A stretch of DNA of 64,000 nucleotides, from the NCBI RefSeq assembly GCF_904848625.1, contig NZ_CAJHCP010000008.1, positions 372,001 to 436,000 on the forward strand. Direction: 5' to 3'. The notes under the pieces are model-generated. The model made no database searches, was not told the DNA's origin, and was given only the letters and a program-made list of their open reading frames with translations. Positions within the stretch are counted from its first letter, which is position 1. Each line of letters begins with the position of its first letter. The position numbers and the translations under genes are program-made. This DNA is from Paraburkholderia metrosideri (GTDB lineage: Bacteria; Pseudomonadota; Gammaproteobacteria; Burkholderiales; Burkholderiaceae). Shown in pieces: positions 35,126 through 45,067 of the stretch.

Positions 35126-35596
35126 GTGACGACGCGCTCCCCTTCGACCAAGTCTGCCAAAGCCCGCGGCGTCAAACCGGCGCGCGGTACCGCAGCAACG
35201 ACGGCAGGGGAGCGTGCAGTGCGCTCCGCCGCCACTCCGGCGGCGTCTGCAGCGTCTGTTGAAACAGAACAATCCGGCTCGTCTCTCGCACTCGCGGAGT
35301 TGACCACGGCCACACTCGACGAAGCAGCGGAATCGTCCGCTGACAATGTTGCGCAAGAGGCGCCGTCGCAAAACGCGCCGTCGCAAAACGCGCCGTCGCA
35401 GGCTGAACTCCCCGACGAACACGCAGAGATCATCCCTCCACCGGCACCTCCCGTGCTGGTCTCGAACACCGCCTTTTCCAATAAAGCGACGCTGGTTTCA
35501 ACCGGCGCGCAACCCCCGGCAGCATCTTTCGGTGCGCAGCCTCCGCATCCGACTCGCAGCGCTTTTCCCAGCGATCCCATCCAGACGAGGAGACTC
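35126..35596 (+). other. Open in-frame extension upstream of pyk
   Basis: From GTG 35126, 2 bp past the pgk stop, 157 codons stay open and in frame with pyk. The predicted sequence is rich in Ala, Ser, Pro and Thr, with an APSQN repeat at about 35368-35402. Codon third positions look fairly GC-rich, especially in the first half. Because an AGGAG lies just before ATG 35597, this may only be a spacer. It could also be a disordered N-terminal extension of pyruvate kinase. Confidence 0.4.
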
Positions 35597-37033
35597 ATGC
35601 ATCGCGCCACCAAGATTGTCGCTACCATCGGACCGGCTTCCAGCACGCCGGAAATCCTGCTGCAAATGATTCAGGCAGGGTTGGACGTGGTGCGGCTCAA
35701 TTTCTCGCACGGCACCGCCGACGACCACCGCCAGCGCGCCGAGTTCGTGCGCGAGGCGGCCCGTCAGGCCGGCCGCGAAGTCGCCATCATGGCGGACCTG
35801 CAGGGCCCGAAAATCCGGGTCGGCAAATTTGAAAACGGCAAGGTGATGCTCGTTACCGGCGAGCCTTTTGTCCTCGACGCCGACTGTGAGCTCGGCAACG
35901 AACACCGCGCTGGTCTTGACTACAAAGACCTGCCGCGCGACCTGAAAGCGGGCGACGTGCTGTTGCTCAACGACGGCCTGATCGTGCTGAGCGTGGCACG
36001 CGTGATCGGCAACGAAATTCACACGGTCGTGAAGATCGGCGGCGAGCTGTCGAACAACAAGGGTATCAACCGCCAGGGCGGTGGCCTGTCGGCGCCCGCG
36101 CTGACCGCGAAAGACATGGAAGACATCCGCACGGCGATGTCGCTCGGTGTCGACTACGTCGCCGTGTCGTTCCCGAAGAACGCGACCGACATGGAAATGG
36201 CCCGGCAACTGGCGAACATCGCCGGCGCGCCGTTCGGCATCAAGCCGAAGATGATCGCGAAGATCGAGCGCGCGGAAGCGATTCCGGCGCTGCAAGGCAT
36301 CCTCGACGCGTCGGACGGCATCATGGTTGCGCGTGGCGACCTGGCCGTGGAAGTGGGCAATGCCGCCGTCCCCGCGCTGCAAAAGCGGATGATTCGCATG
36401 GCGCGCGAGTCGAACAAGTTCGTGATCACCGCGACCCAGATGATGGAGTCGATGATCTACGCGCCGGTGCCGACCCGCGCCGAAGTGTCGGACGTCGCGA
36501 ACGCGGTGCTCGACGGCACGGACGCGGTGATGCTGTCGGCGGAATCGGCGGCGGGCAAGTACCCGGTGCAAACCATCGAAACGATGGCGGCCATCTGTGT
36601 CGAAGCCGAGAAGTCGGAGCAGTCGGAGCTGGACCGCGATTTCCTCGACCGCACGTTCACCCGTATCGACCAGTCGATCGCAATGGGTGCGCTGTTCACG
36701 GCGTTCCATCTGGGCGCCAAGGCGATCGTCGCATTGACCGAATCCGGTTCGACCGCATTGTGGATGTCGCGTCACTGGACCCACGTACCGATCTTCGCGC
36801 TCACGCCGCGTATCGGCAGCGAGCGGGCCATGGCGCTGTATCGCAACGTCACCTCGCTGCATCTGGACACCAACACCGACCGCGACACCGCGTTGCAACA
36901 GGCGTTGGAAACCGTGGTGAAGAAGGGTTACGCGTCGCACGGTGACATGGTCGTGCTGACGGTCGGCGAGCCGATGGGTCAGGCCGGCGGCACCAACACG
37001 CTGAAAATCGTGCGGGTCGGCGAGCCGTATTGA
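35597..37033 (+). CDS. pyk: Pyruvate kinase
   Basis: 478 residues from ATG 35597, with AGGAG correctly placed. Signatures are MHRATKIVATIGPASS, RLNFSHG, DLQGPKIRVG, the active-site MIAKIERAEA and MVARGDLAVEVG, and TQMMESM. It converts phosphoenolpyruvate and ADP to pyruvate and ATP. The length from this start is normal; see the separate entry for the open region upstream. Confidence 0.96.
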   Translation: MHRATKIVATIGPASSTPEILLQMIQAGLDVVRLNFSHGTADDHRQRAEFVREAARQAGREVAIMADLQGPKIRVGKFENGKVMLVTGEPFVLDADCELGNEHRAGLDYKDLPRDLKAGDVLLLNDGLIVLSVARVIGNEIHTVVKIGGELSNNKGINRQGGGLSAPALTAKDMEDIRTAMSLGVDYVAVSFPKNATDMEMARQLANIAGAPFGIKPKMIAKIERAEAIPALQGILDASDGIMVARGDLAVEVGNAAVPALQKRMIRMARESNKFVITATQMMESMIYAPVPTRAEVSDVANAVLDGTDAVMLSAESAAGKYPVQTIETMAAICVEAEKSEQSELDRDFLDRTFTRIDQSIAMGALFTAFHLGAKAIVALTESGSTALWMSRHWTHVPIFALTPRIGSERAMALYRNVTSLHLDTNTDRDTALQQALETVVKKGYASHGDMVVLTVGEPMGQAGGTNTLKIVRVGEPY

Positions 37034-37520
37034 GCGGGGCGCAACCCAGGTTGCGTGTGATCGGAGCGAGGGGTTTGGACAGGCGGGAATAGCGTGCAGG
37101 TAGCGCGAACGCCTGCCGATGGTTCAAGCCGGCTCTGGTCAACTGCGTTGCGTGGAACCCGGCGGGCGTGTCGAAGCGCCCACTCCGGCCGACCACGTGC
37201 CGCGGGATCTGAACAGGTGCTTTGCAGGGACCAGAGCAGGCGTTAAAAGCGCCGCCTCTGGCCAGCATGCAGGGCGCCAGGTCTGGTCGATGGGTAATCG
37301 AGTAATTGAGTAACTGCCTGATCGGCGCAAGGCTGATTGAGCGATGGCTGACTGACATGCGCCGCGAGAGGCGACACACGGGCTTTAATTGCGTCTGGAA
37401 GCGACAGGAACGCTCGACGCTTTAAGCAATGGTGTGACGGGCATGCAGTCTGCGTCGCGATGAGATCGCCTAAAAGATGCCGACGGCACAAGAATTCGTT
37501 TCAATCTATGGAGTTAAAGC
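37034..37520. other. Gene-free stretch between pyk and fba
   Basis: About 490 bp. It likely holds the fba promoter. Only short overlapping frames are present, none convincing, and I see no T-tailed hairpin after pyk. A small AT-rich run at 37297-37318 contains GAGTAATTGAGTAA-type repetition. Confidence 0.4.
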
Positions 37521-38585
37521 ATGCCTCTCGTATCAATGCGTCAACTGCTGGACCATGCCGCCGAAAACGGTTATGGCCTTCCGGCATTCAACGTGAACAA
37601 TCTGGAGCAGGTGCAGGCCATCATGGCGGCGGCCGACAAGGTCAACGCGCCGGTCATCATGCAGGCGTCCGCCGGCGCACGTAAGTACGCAGGCGAAGCG
37701 TTTTTGCGTCATCTGATCGAAGCAGCGGTCGAGTCGTATCCGCATATTCCGGTCGTGATGCACCAGGACCACGGGCAGTCGCCGGCGGTCTGTATGGCGG
37801 CGATTCGCAGCGGCTTCACCAGCGTGATGATGGACGGCTCGCTCGAAGCGGACGGCAAGTCGGTAGCATCGTACGAGTACAACGTCGAAGTGTCGCGTAA
37901 AGTCGTTGAGGCGGCGCACTCGATCGGCATCACGGTGGAAGCCGAACTGGGCGTGCTCGGTTCGCTGGAAACCATGACGGGCGACAAGGAAGACGGCCAC
38001 GGCGCGGAAGGCAAGATGACGCGCGAGCAACTGCTGACCGATCCGGAACAGGCTGCCGACTTCGTCAAGCTGACGCAGTGCGACGCCTTGGCCATCGCGA
38101 TCGGCACGTCGCACGGTGCGTACAAGTTCAGCAAGAAGCCCACGGGCGACATTCTGTCCATTCAGCGCATCAAGGAAATTCACCAGCGCATTCCGAACAC
38201 GCACTTGGTGATGCACGGTTCGTCGTCGGTGCCGCAGGAACTGCTGGCTGAAATCCGCGAATTCGGCGGCGACATGAAGGAAACTTACGGCGTGCCGGTC
38301 GAGGAAATCCAGGAAGGCATCCGTAACGGCGTGCGCAAGGTCAACATCGACACCGACCTGCGTCTGGCCATTACCGGCGCGATCCGCCGCTACATGGCGA
38401 CCAACCCGGGCAAGTTCGATCCGCGCGATTACCTGAAGCCGGCGCGTGAAGCGGCGATGAAGGTCTGTGTCGACCGTTACATGCAATTCGGCTGCGAAGG
38501 CCAGGCTGGCAAGATCAAGCCGCTTTCGCTTGATAAAATTGCGGAGAAGTACAAGTCGGGCGAGCTTGCACAAGTCGTCCGTTAA
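37521..38585 (+). CDS. fba: Fructose-1,6-bisphosphate aldolase, class II
   Basis: 354 residues. Zinc and substrate motifs are HQDHGQS near residue 80, EAELGVLGSLE, GTSHGAYKF and HGSSSVPQE. The sequence DTDLRLAITGAIRRY with a long C terminus is typical of the class IIB enzymes also found in CO2-fixing operons. It splits or forms fructose bisphosphate in glycolysis and gluconeogenesis. It is followed by a strong terminator. Confidence 0.96.
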   Translation: MPLVSMRQLLDHAAENGYGLPAFNVNNLEQVQAIMAAADKVNAPVIMQASAGARKYAGEAFLRHLIEAAVESYPHIPVVMHQDHGQSPAVCMAAIRSGFTSVMMDGSLEADGKSVASYEYNVEVSRKVVEAAHSIGITVEAELGVLGSLETMTGDKEDGHGAEGKMTREQLLTDPEQAADFVKLTQCDALAIAIGTSHGAYKFSKKPTGDILSIQRIKEIHQRIPNTHLVMHGSSSVPQELLAEIREFGGDMKETYGVPVEEIQEGIRNGVRKVNIDTDLRLAITGAIRRYMATNPGKFDPRDYLKPAREAAMKVCVDRYMQFGCEGQAGKIKPLSLDKIAEKYKSGELAQVVR

Positions 38586-38633
38586 GCTATAACAGGCTGT
38601 GCACCTGGCCATCCGGCCAGGTTGTCGTTAGAT

Positions 38634-38674
38634 CGCCGTTCCCGCATCATCCGGGGAACGGCGTTTCCCTTTTG
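38634..38674 (+). terminator. Intrinsic terminator after fba
   Basis: A 10-bp stem CGCCGTTCCC/GGGAACGGCG (38634-38643 with 38654-38663) is followed by TTTCCCTTTT. It separates fba from purC. Confidence 0.8.
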
Positions 38675-38716
38675 TTCCGGTCACACTTTTTGCCTCACTT
38701 TTAGCGAACCACGACG

Positions 38717-39607
38717 ATGTCTACCCTCTACGAATCTACGCTCCACTCGCTGCCGTTGCTCGGCCGCGGTAAAGTCCGCGACAACTATGCGGTGGGCAAC
38801 GACCAGTTGCTGATCGTCACGACCGACCGTCTGTCGGCGTTCGACGTCATCATGGGCGAGCCGATTCCGAATAAGGGTCGCGTGCTCAACGAAATGGCGA
38901 ACTTCTGGTTCGACAAACTCGCGCACGTGGTGCCGAACCACCTGACGGGCGTCGCGCCCGAGTCGGTGGTCGCGGCCGACGAAGTCGAACAGGTGAAGGG
39001 CCGCGCAGTGGTCGTCAAGCGCCTCGAGCCGATTCTGGTCGAAGCGGTGGTGCGCGGGTATCTGGCCGGCAGCGGCTGGAAAGACTACCAGGCCACCGGT
39101 TCGGTGTGCGGCGTCGAACTGCCGCCGGGTCTGCAAAACGCGCAGAAGCTGCCCGAGCCGATCTTCACGCCGGCAGCCAAGGCCGAAATGGGCCACCACG
39201 ACGAAAACATCACGTACGACGACATGGAGCGCCGCATCGGCACCGAACTGTCGGCCACGATCCGCGACATCTCGATCAAGCTGTACAAGGAAGCGGCGGA
39301 CTACGCGGCAACCCGCGGCATCATCATTGCAGACACGAAGTTCGAATTCGGTCTGGACAATCACGGCAAGCTGTACCTGATGGACGAAGCGCTGACCGCC
39401 GATTCGTCGCGCTTCTGGCCGGCCGACCAGTATCAGGTCGGCACCAACCCGCCGTCGTTCGACAAGCAGTTCGTGCGCGACTGGCTCGAAACCCAGCCGT
39501 GGGCGAAAGAACCGCCGGCACCAAAGCTGCCGGACGACGTGGTCACGAAGACGGGCGAGAAGTATCAGGAAGCGCTCGAACGCCTGACCGGTCACAAGCT
39601 CGCCTGA
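38717..39607 (+). CDS. purC: SAICAR synthetase
   Basis: 296 residues. LGRGKVRDNYAVGNDQLLIVTTDRLSAFD, the ADP-site VVKRLEPILVEAVVRGYLAGSGWKDY and DTKFEFGLD are typical of PurC. It joins CAIR and aspartate in purine synthesis. It opens a purC-purE-purK set of three genes acting close together in the pathway. Confidence 0.96.
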   Translation: MSTLYESTLHSLPLLGRGKVRDNYAVGNDQLLIVTTDRLSAFDVIMGEPIPNKGRVLNEMANFWFDKLAHVVPNHLTGVAPESVVAADEVEQVKGRAVVVKRLEPILVEAVVRGYLAGSGWKDYQATGSVCGVELPPGLQNAQKLPEPIFTPAAKAEMGHHDENITYDDMERRIGTELSATIRDISIKLYKEAADYAATRGIIIADTKFEFGLDNHGKLYLMDEALTADSSRFWPADQYQVGTNPPSFDKQFVRDWLETQPWAKEPPAPKLPDDVVTKTGEKYQEALERLTGHKLA

Positions 39608-39656
39608 TTACGCGCAGGTCGTATCAGTACCGTTCGAGAAACAGGGAAGCCGTAAG

Positions 39657-40175
39657 ATGAGTGAAGCTCAAACCGCCCATACGCATGGCGCGCCGGTCGT
39701 CGGCGTGCTGATGGGCTCCAGTTCCGACTGGGAAGTCATGAAGAACGCCGTGGCGATTTTGCAGGAATTCGGCGTGCCGTACGAAGCGAAGGTCGTGTCG
39801 GCGCATCGCATGCCCGACGAGATGTTCGCCTATGCTGAAAGTGCGCGTGAGCGCGGCATTCGCGCGATCATCGCGGGTGCTGGCGGCGCGGCGCATCTGC
39901 CGGGCATGCTGGCCGCCAAGACCACGGTGCCGGTGCTTGGCGTGCCGGTCGCGAGCAAGTATCTGAAGGGCGTCGATTCGCTGCATTCCATCGTGCAGAT
40001 GCCCAAGGGCGTGCCGGTCGCGACGTTTGCGATCGGCGAAGCCGGTGCGGCGAATGCTGCGCTGTTCGCGGTGTCGCTGCTGAGCGGCACGAGCGACGAA
40101 TACGCGGAAAAGCTGGCGGCGTTCCGCGTGCGCCAGAACGAAGCGGCTCACGCAATGGTGTTGCCGGCGCTGTAA
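39657..40175 (+). CDS. purE: N5-CAIR mutase (PurE)
   Basis: 172 residues. GSSSDWEVMKNAVAIL, the active-site SAHRMPDEM, GAGGAAHLPGMLA and VGVPV..KGVDSL mark class I PurE. It converts N5-CAIR to CAIR, the product that PurC uses. It lies between purC and purK. Confidence 0.96.
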   Translation: MSEAQTAHTHGAPVVGVLMGSSSDWEVMKNAVAILQEFGVPYEAKVVSAHRMPDEMFAYAESARERGIRAIIAGAGGAAHLPGMLAAKTTVPVLGVPVASKYLKGVDSLHSIVQMPKGVPVATFAIGEAGAANAALFAVSLLSGTSDEYAEKLAAFRVRQNEAAHAMVLPAL

Positions 40176-40272
40176 TCGCGCGGGCTGATTGATATAAGAC
40201 GTCCCCCTGTCTGACCCCCAGCCGGGTGCCTGCTTTTTCGCGAGGCGCACCCGGCCGCGACCGACCACTAAG

Positions 40273-41469
40273 ATGAACCCAGACAACACACCGGTTTCAC
40301 CGATTCTGCCCGGCGCATGGCTTGGCATGGTTGGTGGCGGCCAGCTCGGCCGCATGTTCTGTTTTGCCGCCCAGTCCATGGGCTATCGCGTCGCCGTGCT
40401 CGATCCGGACGAAAACAGTCCGGCTGGCGCCGTCGCCGATCGCCACCTGCGCGCGGCTTACGACGACGAAGCATCGTTGACCGAACTCGCGCGGCTGTGC
40501 GCAGCGGTGTCGACCGAATTCGAGAACGTGCCGGCCGCGAGCCTCGACTTTCTCGCGAAGACCACGTTCGTGAGCCCGGCGGGCCGCTGCGTGGCCGTCG
40601 CTCAGGACCGCATCGCCGAGAAGCGCTTTATCGCGTCGTCGGGCGTGACGGTGGCACCGCACGTCGTGATCGAGTCGTCGGACGCGCTTGCCGCGCTCGA
40701 CGACGCCGCGCTCGAAGCCGTGCTGCCAGGTATCCTCAAAACAGCGCGCATGGGTTACGACGGTAAAGGCCAGATCCGCGTACGCAATGCCGAGGAAGTG
40801 CGCGAGGCACATGCGTCGCTCGCCGGTGTAGCGTGCGTGCTGGAAAAGCGCTTGCCGCTGAAGTTCGAGGTGTCGGCGCTGATCGCGCGCGCGTCGAGCG
40901 GCGCGTCGGTGGTGTATCCGCTGGCGCAGAACACGCACCGCGACGGCGTGCTGTCGCACACCATCGTCCCCGCGCCGGACGCAAGCGCAACACTCGTCGA
41001 GCAAGCCCAACAGGCCGCGCTGCAAATCGCCGACAAGCTTGGCTATGTGGGCGTGCTGTGCGTCGAGTTCTTCATCCTTGAAGACGGTTCACTGGTCGCC
41101 AATGAAATGGCGCCGCGTCCGCACAATTCCGGCCACTACACCGTCGACGCCTGCGCGACCAGCCAGTTCGAACAGCAGGTTCGCGCAATGACCGGTATGC
41201 CGCTCGGCGATACGCGTCAGCATTCGCCAGCAGTCATGCTGAATATTCTCGGCGACGTGTGGTTCCCGGGCGGCCCGAAGGGCGCCGCGGTCACGCCGCC
41301 GTGGCACGAAGTTGCTGCGATGCCGGCGGCCCGTCTGCATCTGTACGGCAAGGAAGAGGCGCGTTGTGGCCGCAAGATGGGTCATATCAACTTCACAGCG
41401 GCGTCTCTCGAAGAAGCGCGCACGGCTGGGCGTGACTGCGCGCGGCTTCTGCACATCATCACGAGCTGA
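40273..41469 (+). CDS. purK: N5-CAIR synthetase (PurK)
   Basis: 398 residues. This is an ATP-grasp enzyme: GMVGGGQLGRMF at the N terminus, TARMGYDGKGQ in the lid region and FFILEDGSLVANEMAPRPHNSGHYT in the active site. It carboxylates AIR using ATP and bicarbonate, feeding PurE. A Sua5/TsaC-type gene begins 10 bp after its stop, which suggests the same transcript. Confidence 0.96.
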   Translation: MNPDNTPVSPILPGAWLGMVGGGQLGRMFCFAAQSMGYRVAVLDPDENSPAGAVADRHLRAAYDDEASLTELARLCAAVSTEFENVPAASLDFLAKTTFVSPAGRCVAVAQDRIAEKRFIASSGVTVAPHVVIESSDALAALDDAALEAVLPGILKTARMGYDGKGQIRVRNAEEVREAHASLAGVACVLEKRLPLKFEVSALIARASSGASVVYPLAQNTHRDGVLSHTIVPAPDASATLVEQAQQAALQIADKLGYVGVLCVEFFILEDGSLVANEMAPRPHNSGHYTVDACATSQFEQQVRAMTGMPLGDTRQHSPAVMLNILGDVWFPGGPKGAAVTPPWHEVAAMPAARLHLYGKEEARCGRKMGHINFTAASLEEARTAGRDCARLLHIITS

Positions 41470-41479
41470 CGCGAGCACC

Positions 41480-42529
41480 ATGCCGGATCAACAGAAACCC
41501 GCTGAAGACGCCGCGAGCGCATTGCCCGTGAGCGCTGCGCAGATCGGGCACGCGGCGGCACTGCTCGACGCGGGTGGTCTGGTCGCATTTCCGACCGAGA
41601 CCGTGTACGGACTCGGCGGCGACGCCGAAAGCCCAGATGCCGTCGCGCGCATTTACGCGGCGAAGGGCAGGCCGGCGAATCATCCCGTCATCGTCCATCT
41701 GGCGCCGCAGGGCGATCCGAATTATTGGGTCGAGCATTTGCCCGCTGAAGCGCAGCGTCTGATCGACGCGTTCTGGCCTGGCCCGCTTACGTTGATTCTG
41801 AAGCGCGCCGCGCGGATTCCCGCAGCGGTCAGCGGCGGCCAGGATTCGGTGGGGCTGCGATGTCCGTCGCATCCGGTGGCGCAAGCGCTGCTGGAGGCGT
41901 TCAGCGCTTTGCGTGGCGGGCATGGTGGTGTCGCTGCGCCGTCGGCGAACCGCTTCGGACATGTGAGTCCGACCACGGCACAACATGTCCGCGACGAGTT
42001 CGGCAGCGCGATTCATGTGCTGGACGGCGGGGCGTCGGACGTCGGGATCGAATCGACCATTCTGGATTTGTCGCGTGGCTTTCCGGCATTGCTGAGGCCA
42101 GGCCGCGTGACGCCGCAAGATATCGCCGACGTGCTCGGCGAAGCGCCGCGCCTGCCCGACGGTTCCGACGCAACGGCACCGCGGGCTTCCGGCACGTTGA
42201 AGGCGCATTACGCGCCGCGCACGCCATTGGCGTTATTGCCGTTCGGTGCGCTTGAACCGTTGCTGATCGCGCGTGAGGCGGGCGAGCGCGTGGCGCTGGT
42301 GGCGCGCGCATCGCGGGCCGGTCATTGGGCCGACGCGGAAGGCGTGCATTTCATCGCCGCGCCTGAAGATCCGCATGTTTATGCGCGCGAGTTGTACGGG
42401 CTACTGCGCGCGTTGGATCGTGCGAATGTCACGCAGATTCTGATCGAGAAGTTGCCGGATACGATCGAATGGATCGCGGTGAACGATCGGCTGGGGCGTG
42501 CGGCTGCGGCTTTCGAGGCGCAGGGTTGA
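41480..42529 (+). CDS. Threonylcarbamoyl-AMP synthase (Sua5/YrdC/TsaC)
   Basis: 349 residues from ATG 41480. The YrdC domain (PTETVYGLGGDAESPDAVARIYAAKGRPANHPVIVHL and SGGQDSVGLRCPSHP) is followed by a C-terminal Sua5 domain (about 210-349, starting near TLKAHYAPRTPL). This two-domain layout is Sua5 rather than short TsaC. It makes threonylcarbamoyl-AMP for the t6A37 tRNA modification. It is downstream of purK by 10 bp. Confidence 0.93.
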   Translation: MPDQQKPAEDAASALPVSAAQIGHAAALLDAGGLVAFPTETVYGLGGDAESPDAVARIYAAKGRPANHPVIVHLAPQGDPNYWVEHLPAEAQRLIDAFWPGPLTLILKRAARIPAAVSGGQDSVGLRCPSHPVAQALLEAFSALRGGHGGVAAPSANRFGHVSPTTAQHVRDEFGSAIHVLDGGASDVGIESTILDLSRGFPALLRPGRVTPQDIADVLGEAPRLPDGSDATAPRASGTLKAHYAPRTPLALLPFGALEPLLIAREAGERVALVARASRAGHWADAEGVHFIAAPEDPHVYARELYGLLRALDRANVTQILIEKLPDTIEWIAVNDRLGRAAAAFEAQG

Positions 42530-42685
42530 CGGCGTGAATTTGCCTTGTGCGCGATGCCCGGAATCTGACGCGCATCCGGCTCTGAGTTTTCACGAATGAG
42601 TTGTCAGCGGCTTGCCTTTAGCAAGCTTGTTGGCACCTGAAAACCACGTACTTTCTGCGGCATCTGTCCCGCCATTCATCACGAT

Positions 42686-42721
42686 AAAAAACGCCCGGCA
42701 TAAAAGCACCGGGCGTTTTTT
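42686..42721. terminator. Bidirectional intrinsic terminator
   Basis: A stem of AACGCCCGG/CCGGGCGTT type (42690-42698, 42709-42717) has A- and T-runs on both sides and so can end transcripts from both convergent genes, the Sua5-like gene on the plus strand and the esterase gene on the minus strand. Confidence 0.9.
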
Positions 42722-42762
42722 CGACACGTCAGATACTGCGCACTGTCAGGCGCGTATTTCCG

Positions 42763-44010
42763 TTACTTGCCCAAACCGCTCGCAGCAATCTGCTGCTGCA
42801 CATATTGCGCGAACAGCGCATGCAGATGCGTGCTCGGGTGTACCGTATCGGCGAACATATAAGTCTGGTCAGCACCTGCCACCGTGTAAGTCTGCGGCGA
42901 GCAGAACAACGACGAGCCGAACTGCGAGCCGTACTCGGCCGCGGTGAGACCGTTGGTCGCCGCCGGATTCGCCGTACCGTAAGCCGTGGCGTTTGCGACC
43001 ATGCTGGTCAGGTTACATGCCGTTCCCGTGTTGGACACCGTGAAGCCCAGAGCCTTGTAGTTCGGCAACTGCTCATCGATCCACGTGAACGCATCGGCCA
43101 CGATCACCTTGCCGGTTCCCACCAGGCCGTATGCCGTCAGGGCCTGGATCAGGATGCCGTTATAGGCCGCGGTAACCCCCGTCAACAGCGCAGCCGCGCC
43201 AGGCGTTGCCGCTTCAGATGCGACGCCGAGCGGTGTATTGCCGATGTCCGGCACCGTCGACACCACCACGTGAGTCGCACCCGAGGCCACGATGGTATTG
43301 ATTTGCGCGGCGAGCGCGGCGGCGGCCTGCGCGAGTTGCGGGGCAGACTGCTGCAGATAGCCAGCGATGAACGTCACCTGACCGGCCGGCGTGTTCGGCA
43401 ATTTGCCGGCCTGCACGAGCAGCGGGTATTGCGTCTGCAGCGCTTCGCCGAGGGCGGCCAGACTCCCGGTGGTATCAGCAAACTGGAAAATATCGTTCGC
43501 GCCGCCGTTAATCAGCACGAGCTGGTTCGAATTGAAGCTCGTATGCGCGCCTAGGTAGTTCTGCACCTGAGTCACGACCGGCACGGTCGTCGCCGCCGCG
43601 TTGCCCGGCGCCCAACCTTCGCCTTGCGCATTGACGACGTCCGAGCCGCCCTGCGCATAGCCGAGGCCGCCTGCTGCGACCAGCGGCTGGCCGAAGCCGC
43701 CGAGGTACGCCGCGCTCAGCGTGTCGCCATAGTATTCGGCAACCTTCTGCGTCCACACTTCGCCGGGGTTGGTCGTGAAGCGGCCACCGCCAAAGCTCGC
43801 CTGGATCACCGGCGCGTACGTGCCGACGTCCGACAGGCTGTCACCGAACGACACCACCTGCAATTTGACGCCCCCTGCCGGCGTGCTGCTGCTCGAATTA
43901 TTGTTGTCGCTGCCACCGCCGCAAGCTGCAAGCATGGCGAACGCCGCGCTGGCCACGGCGATCTGTTTGACGCGCAGCCATTGCTGCTTCTTCGATGCTG
44001 TTTGCTTCAT
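42763..44010 (-). CDS. GDSL-family esterase/lipase, probable lipoprotein
   Basis: 415 residues from ATG 44010 (GGAG upstream; upstream frame rejected). A lipoprotein signal ends LAAC at C30, then comes a Gly/Ser/Asn linker. The block I GDS serine is at about 58 (SFGDSLSDVGTY), block III INGGANDIF, and the catalytic Asp/His pair in the final DTVHPSTH. It is a lipase or esterase, probably anchored to the outer membrane. No autotransporter beta-domain is present. Confidence 0.88.
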   Translation of the reverse strand: MKQTASKKQQWLRVKQIAVASAAFAMLAACGGGSDNNNSSSSTPAGGVKLQVVSFGDSLSDVGTYAPVIQASFGGGRFTTNPGEVWTQKVAEYYGDTLSAAYLGGFGQPLVAAGGLGYAQGGSDVVNAQGEGWAPGNAAATTVPVVTQVQNYLGAHTSFNSNQLVLINGGANDIFQFADTTGSLAALGEALQTQYPLLVQAGKLPNTPAGQVTFIAGYLQQSAPQLAQAAAALAAQINTIVASGATHVVVSTVPDIGNTPLGVASEAATPGAAALLTGVTAAYNGILIQALTAYGLVGTGKVIVADAFTWIDEQLPNYKALGFTVSNTGTACNLTSMVANATAYGTANPAATNGLTAAEYGSQFGSSLFCSPQTYTVAGADQTYMFADTVHPSTHLHALFAQYVQQQIAASGLGK

Positions 44011-44104
44011 GTTGACTACATCTCCTCGTATGTGTGGCCATTGCGCCATATATTGCAGGCTGCGTCCACCGCGTCGGCGGCGTGAGCGCAGCTTACAGAA
44101 TTTT

Positions 44105-45067
44105 TCACGGTCTGCGCTGCGTTTGAAACGCGCTCGTATGGTTTTCACCGATGCCGGATTGCCCGCGCGCGCCGCCCTCCGACACGTCGTTCGACAGCGG
44201 CGCAGTTGCAGCGCGATGCGCGTGAAACTCCGCAGCCCATGCAGGCGGTGCGAACAGCGCGCGCCATTTGTTGCGCCAGCCGTGCACGCTCGCGAAGTCG
44301 GCGGCCATCGACGCCCATTCGTGAAATGTCGCCTTCAGCGGGTTATACGTGTGCAGCGGTTCGACGATGCCGTACACCGGCGCATCGCGTGAGTCTTCGT
44401 CGACATAGCTGCCGAACAGCCGGTCCCAGATCACCAGTACGCCTGCATAGTTGCGGTCGATATAACGGTCGTTGCGCGCGTGATGGACGCGGTGGATCGA
44501 CGGCGTATTGAGCACGTATTCGAGCCAGCCGAGCTTGCCGATGGCCTGCGTATGCACGAAAAACTGGAAGCCGAGATTGATCAGCACGATCGCGACGATC
44601 TGCTTCGGCGCAAAGCCGAGCACGGCGAGCGGAATCCAGAACAGCCACATGCCGGCGATGGGGTACATCAGGCTCTGACGGAACGCGGTTGAAAAGTTCA
44701 TCCGCTCCGACGAGTGATGCACGACGTGCGCGGCCCACAGCCAGCGCACCCGATGGCTGCAGCGATGGAACACGTAGTAGAGCAGATCTTGCGCGACGAA
44801 CAGCACGATGAACGAGACCCACGTCGCCGGCCATGTGTGGACGCGATAGTGCTCGTAAAAGAAAGCGTAGACGGGAATGATGGCGAGCCACGCGAGCTTG
44901 TCGGCGGCTTGTTGCATGAGTGCGAGCGCGGCGTTGCACAGCGTGTCGCGCCAGCTATAAAGCTGCGCGCCCGGCCGGGTGCGCCGCAGGTGCCACGCCT
45001 CCCAGCCGATGCATGCGAGAAAGACTGGCGCCATGGCGAGCAGCAGCAATTCAGCATCGAATTGCAT
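44105..45067 (-). CDS. Membrane fatty acid hydroxylase / sterol desaturase family protein
   Basis: 320 residues with about four to five membrane segments. The di-iron histidine boxes are visible: HRCSH (101-105), HVVHHSS (114-119) and HRVHHARN (192-199). The family includes fatty acid hydroxylases and sterol desaturases; the bacterial substrate is usually a lipid. Substrate not assigned. Confidence 0.88.
   Translation of the reverse strand: MQFDAELLLLAMAPVFLACIGWEAWHLRRTRPGAQLYSWRDTLCNAALALMQQAADKLAWLAIIPVYAFFYEHYRVHTWPATWVSFIVLFVAQDLLYYVFHRCSHRVRWLWAAHVVHHSSERMNFSTAFRQSLMYPIAGMWLFWIPLAVLGFAPKQIVAIVLINLGFQFFVHTQAIGKLGWLEYVLNTPSIHRVHHARNDRYIDRNYAGVLVIWDRLFGSYVDEDSRDAPVYGIVEPLHTYNPLKATFHEWASMAADFASVHGWRNKWRALFAPPAWAAEFHAHRAATAPLSNDVSEGGARGQSGIGENHTSAFQTQRRP

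Noticed and set aside
33910..35646. 578-codon minus-strand frame
   Set aside because: It is antisense to pgk; the pgk coding frame explains the region fully.
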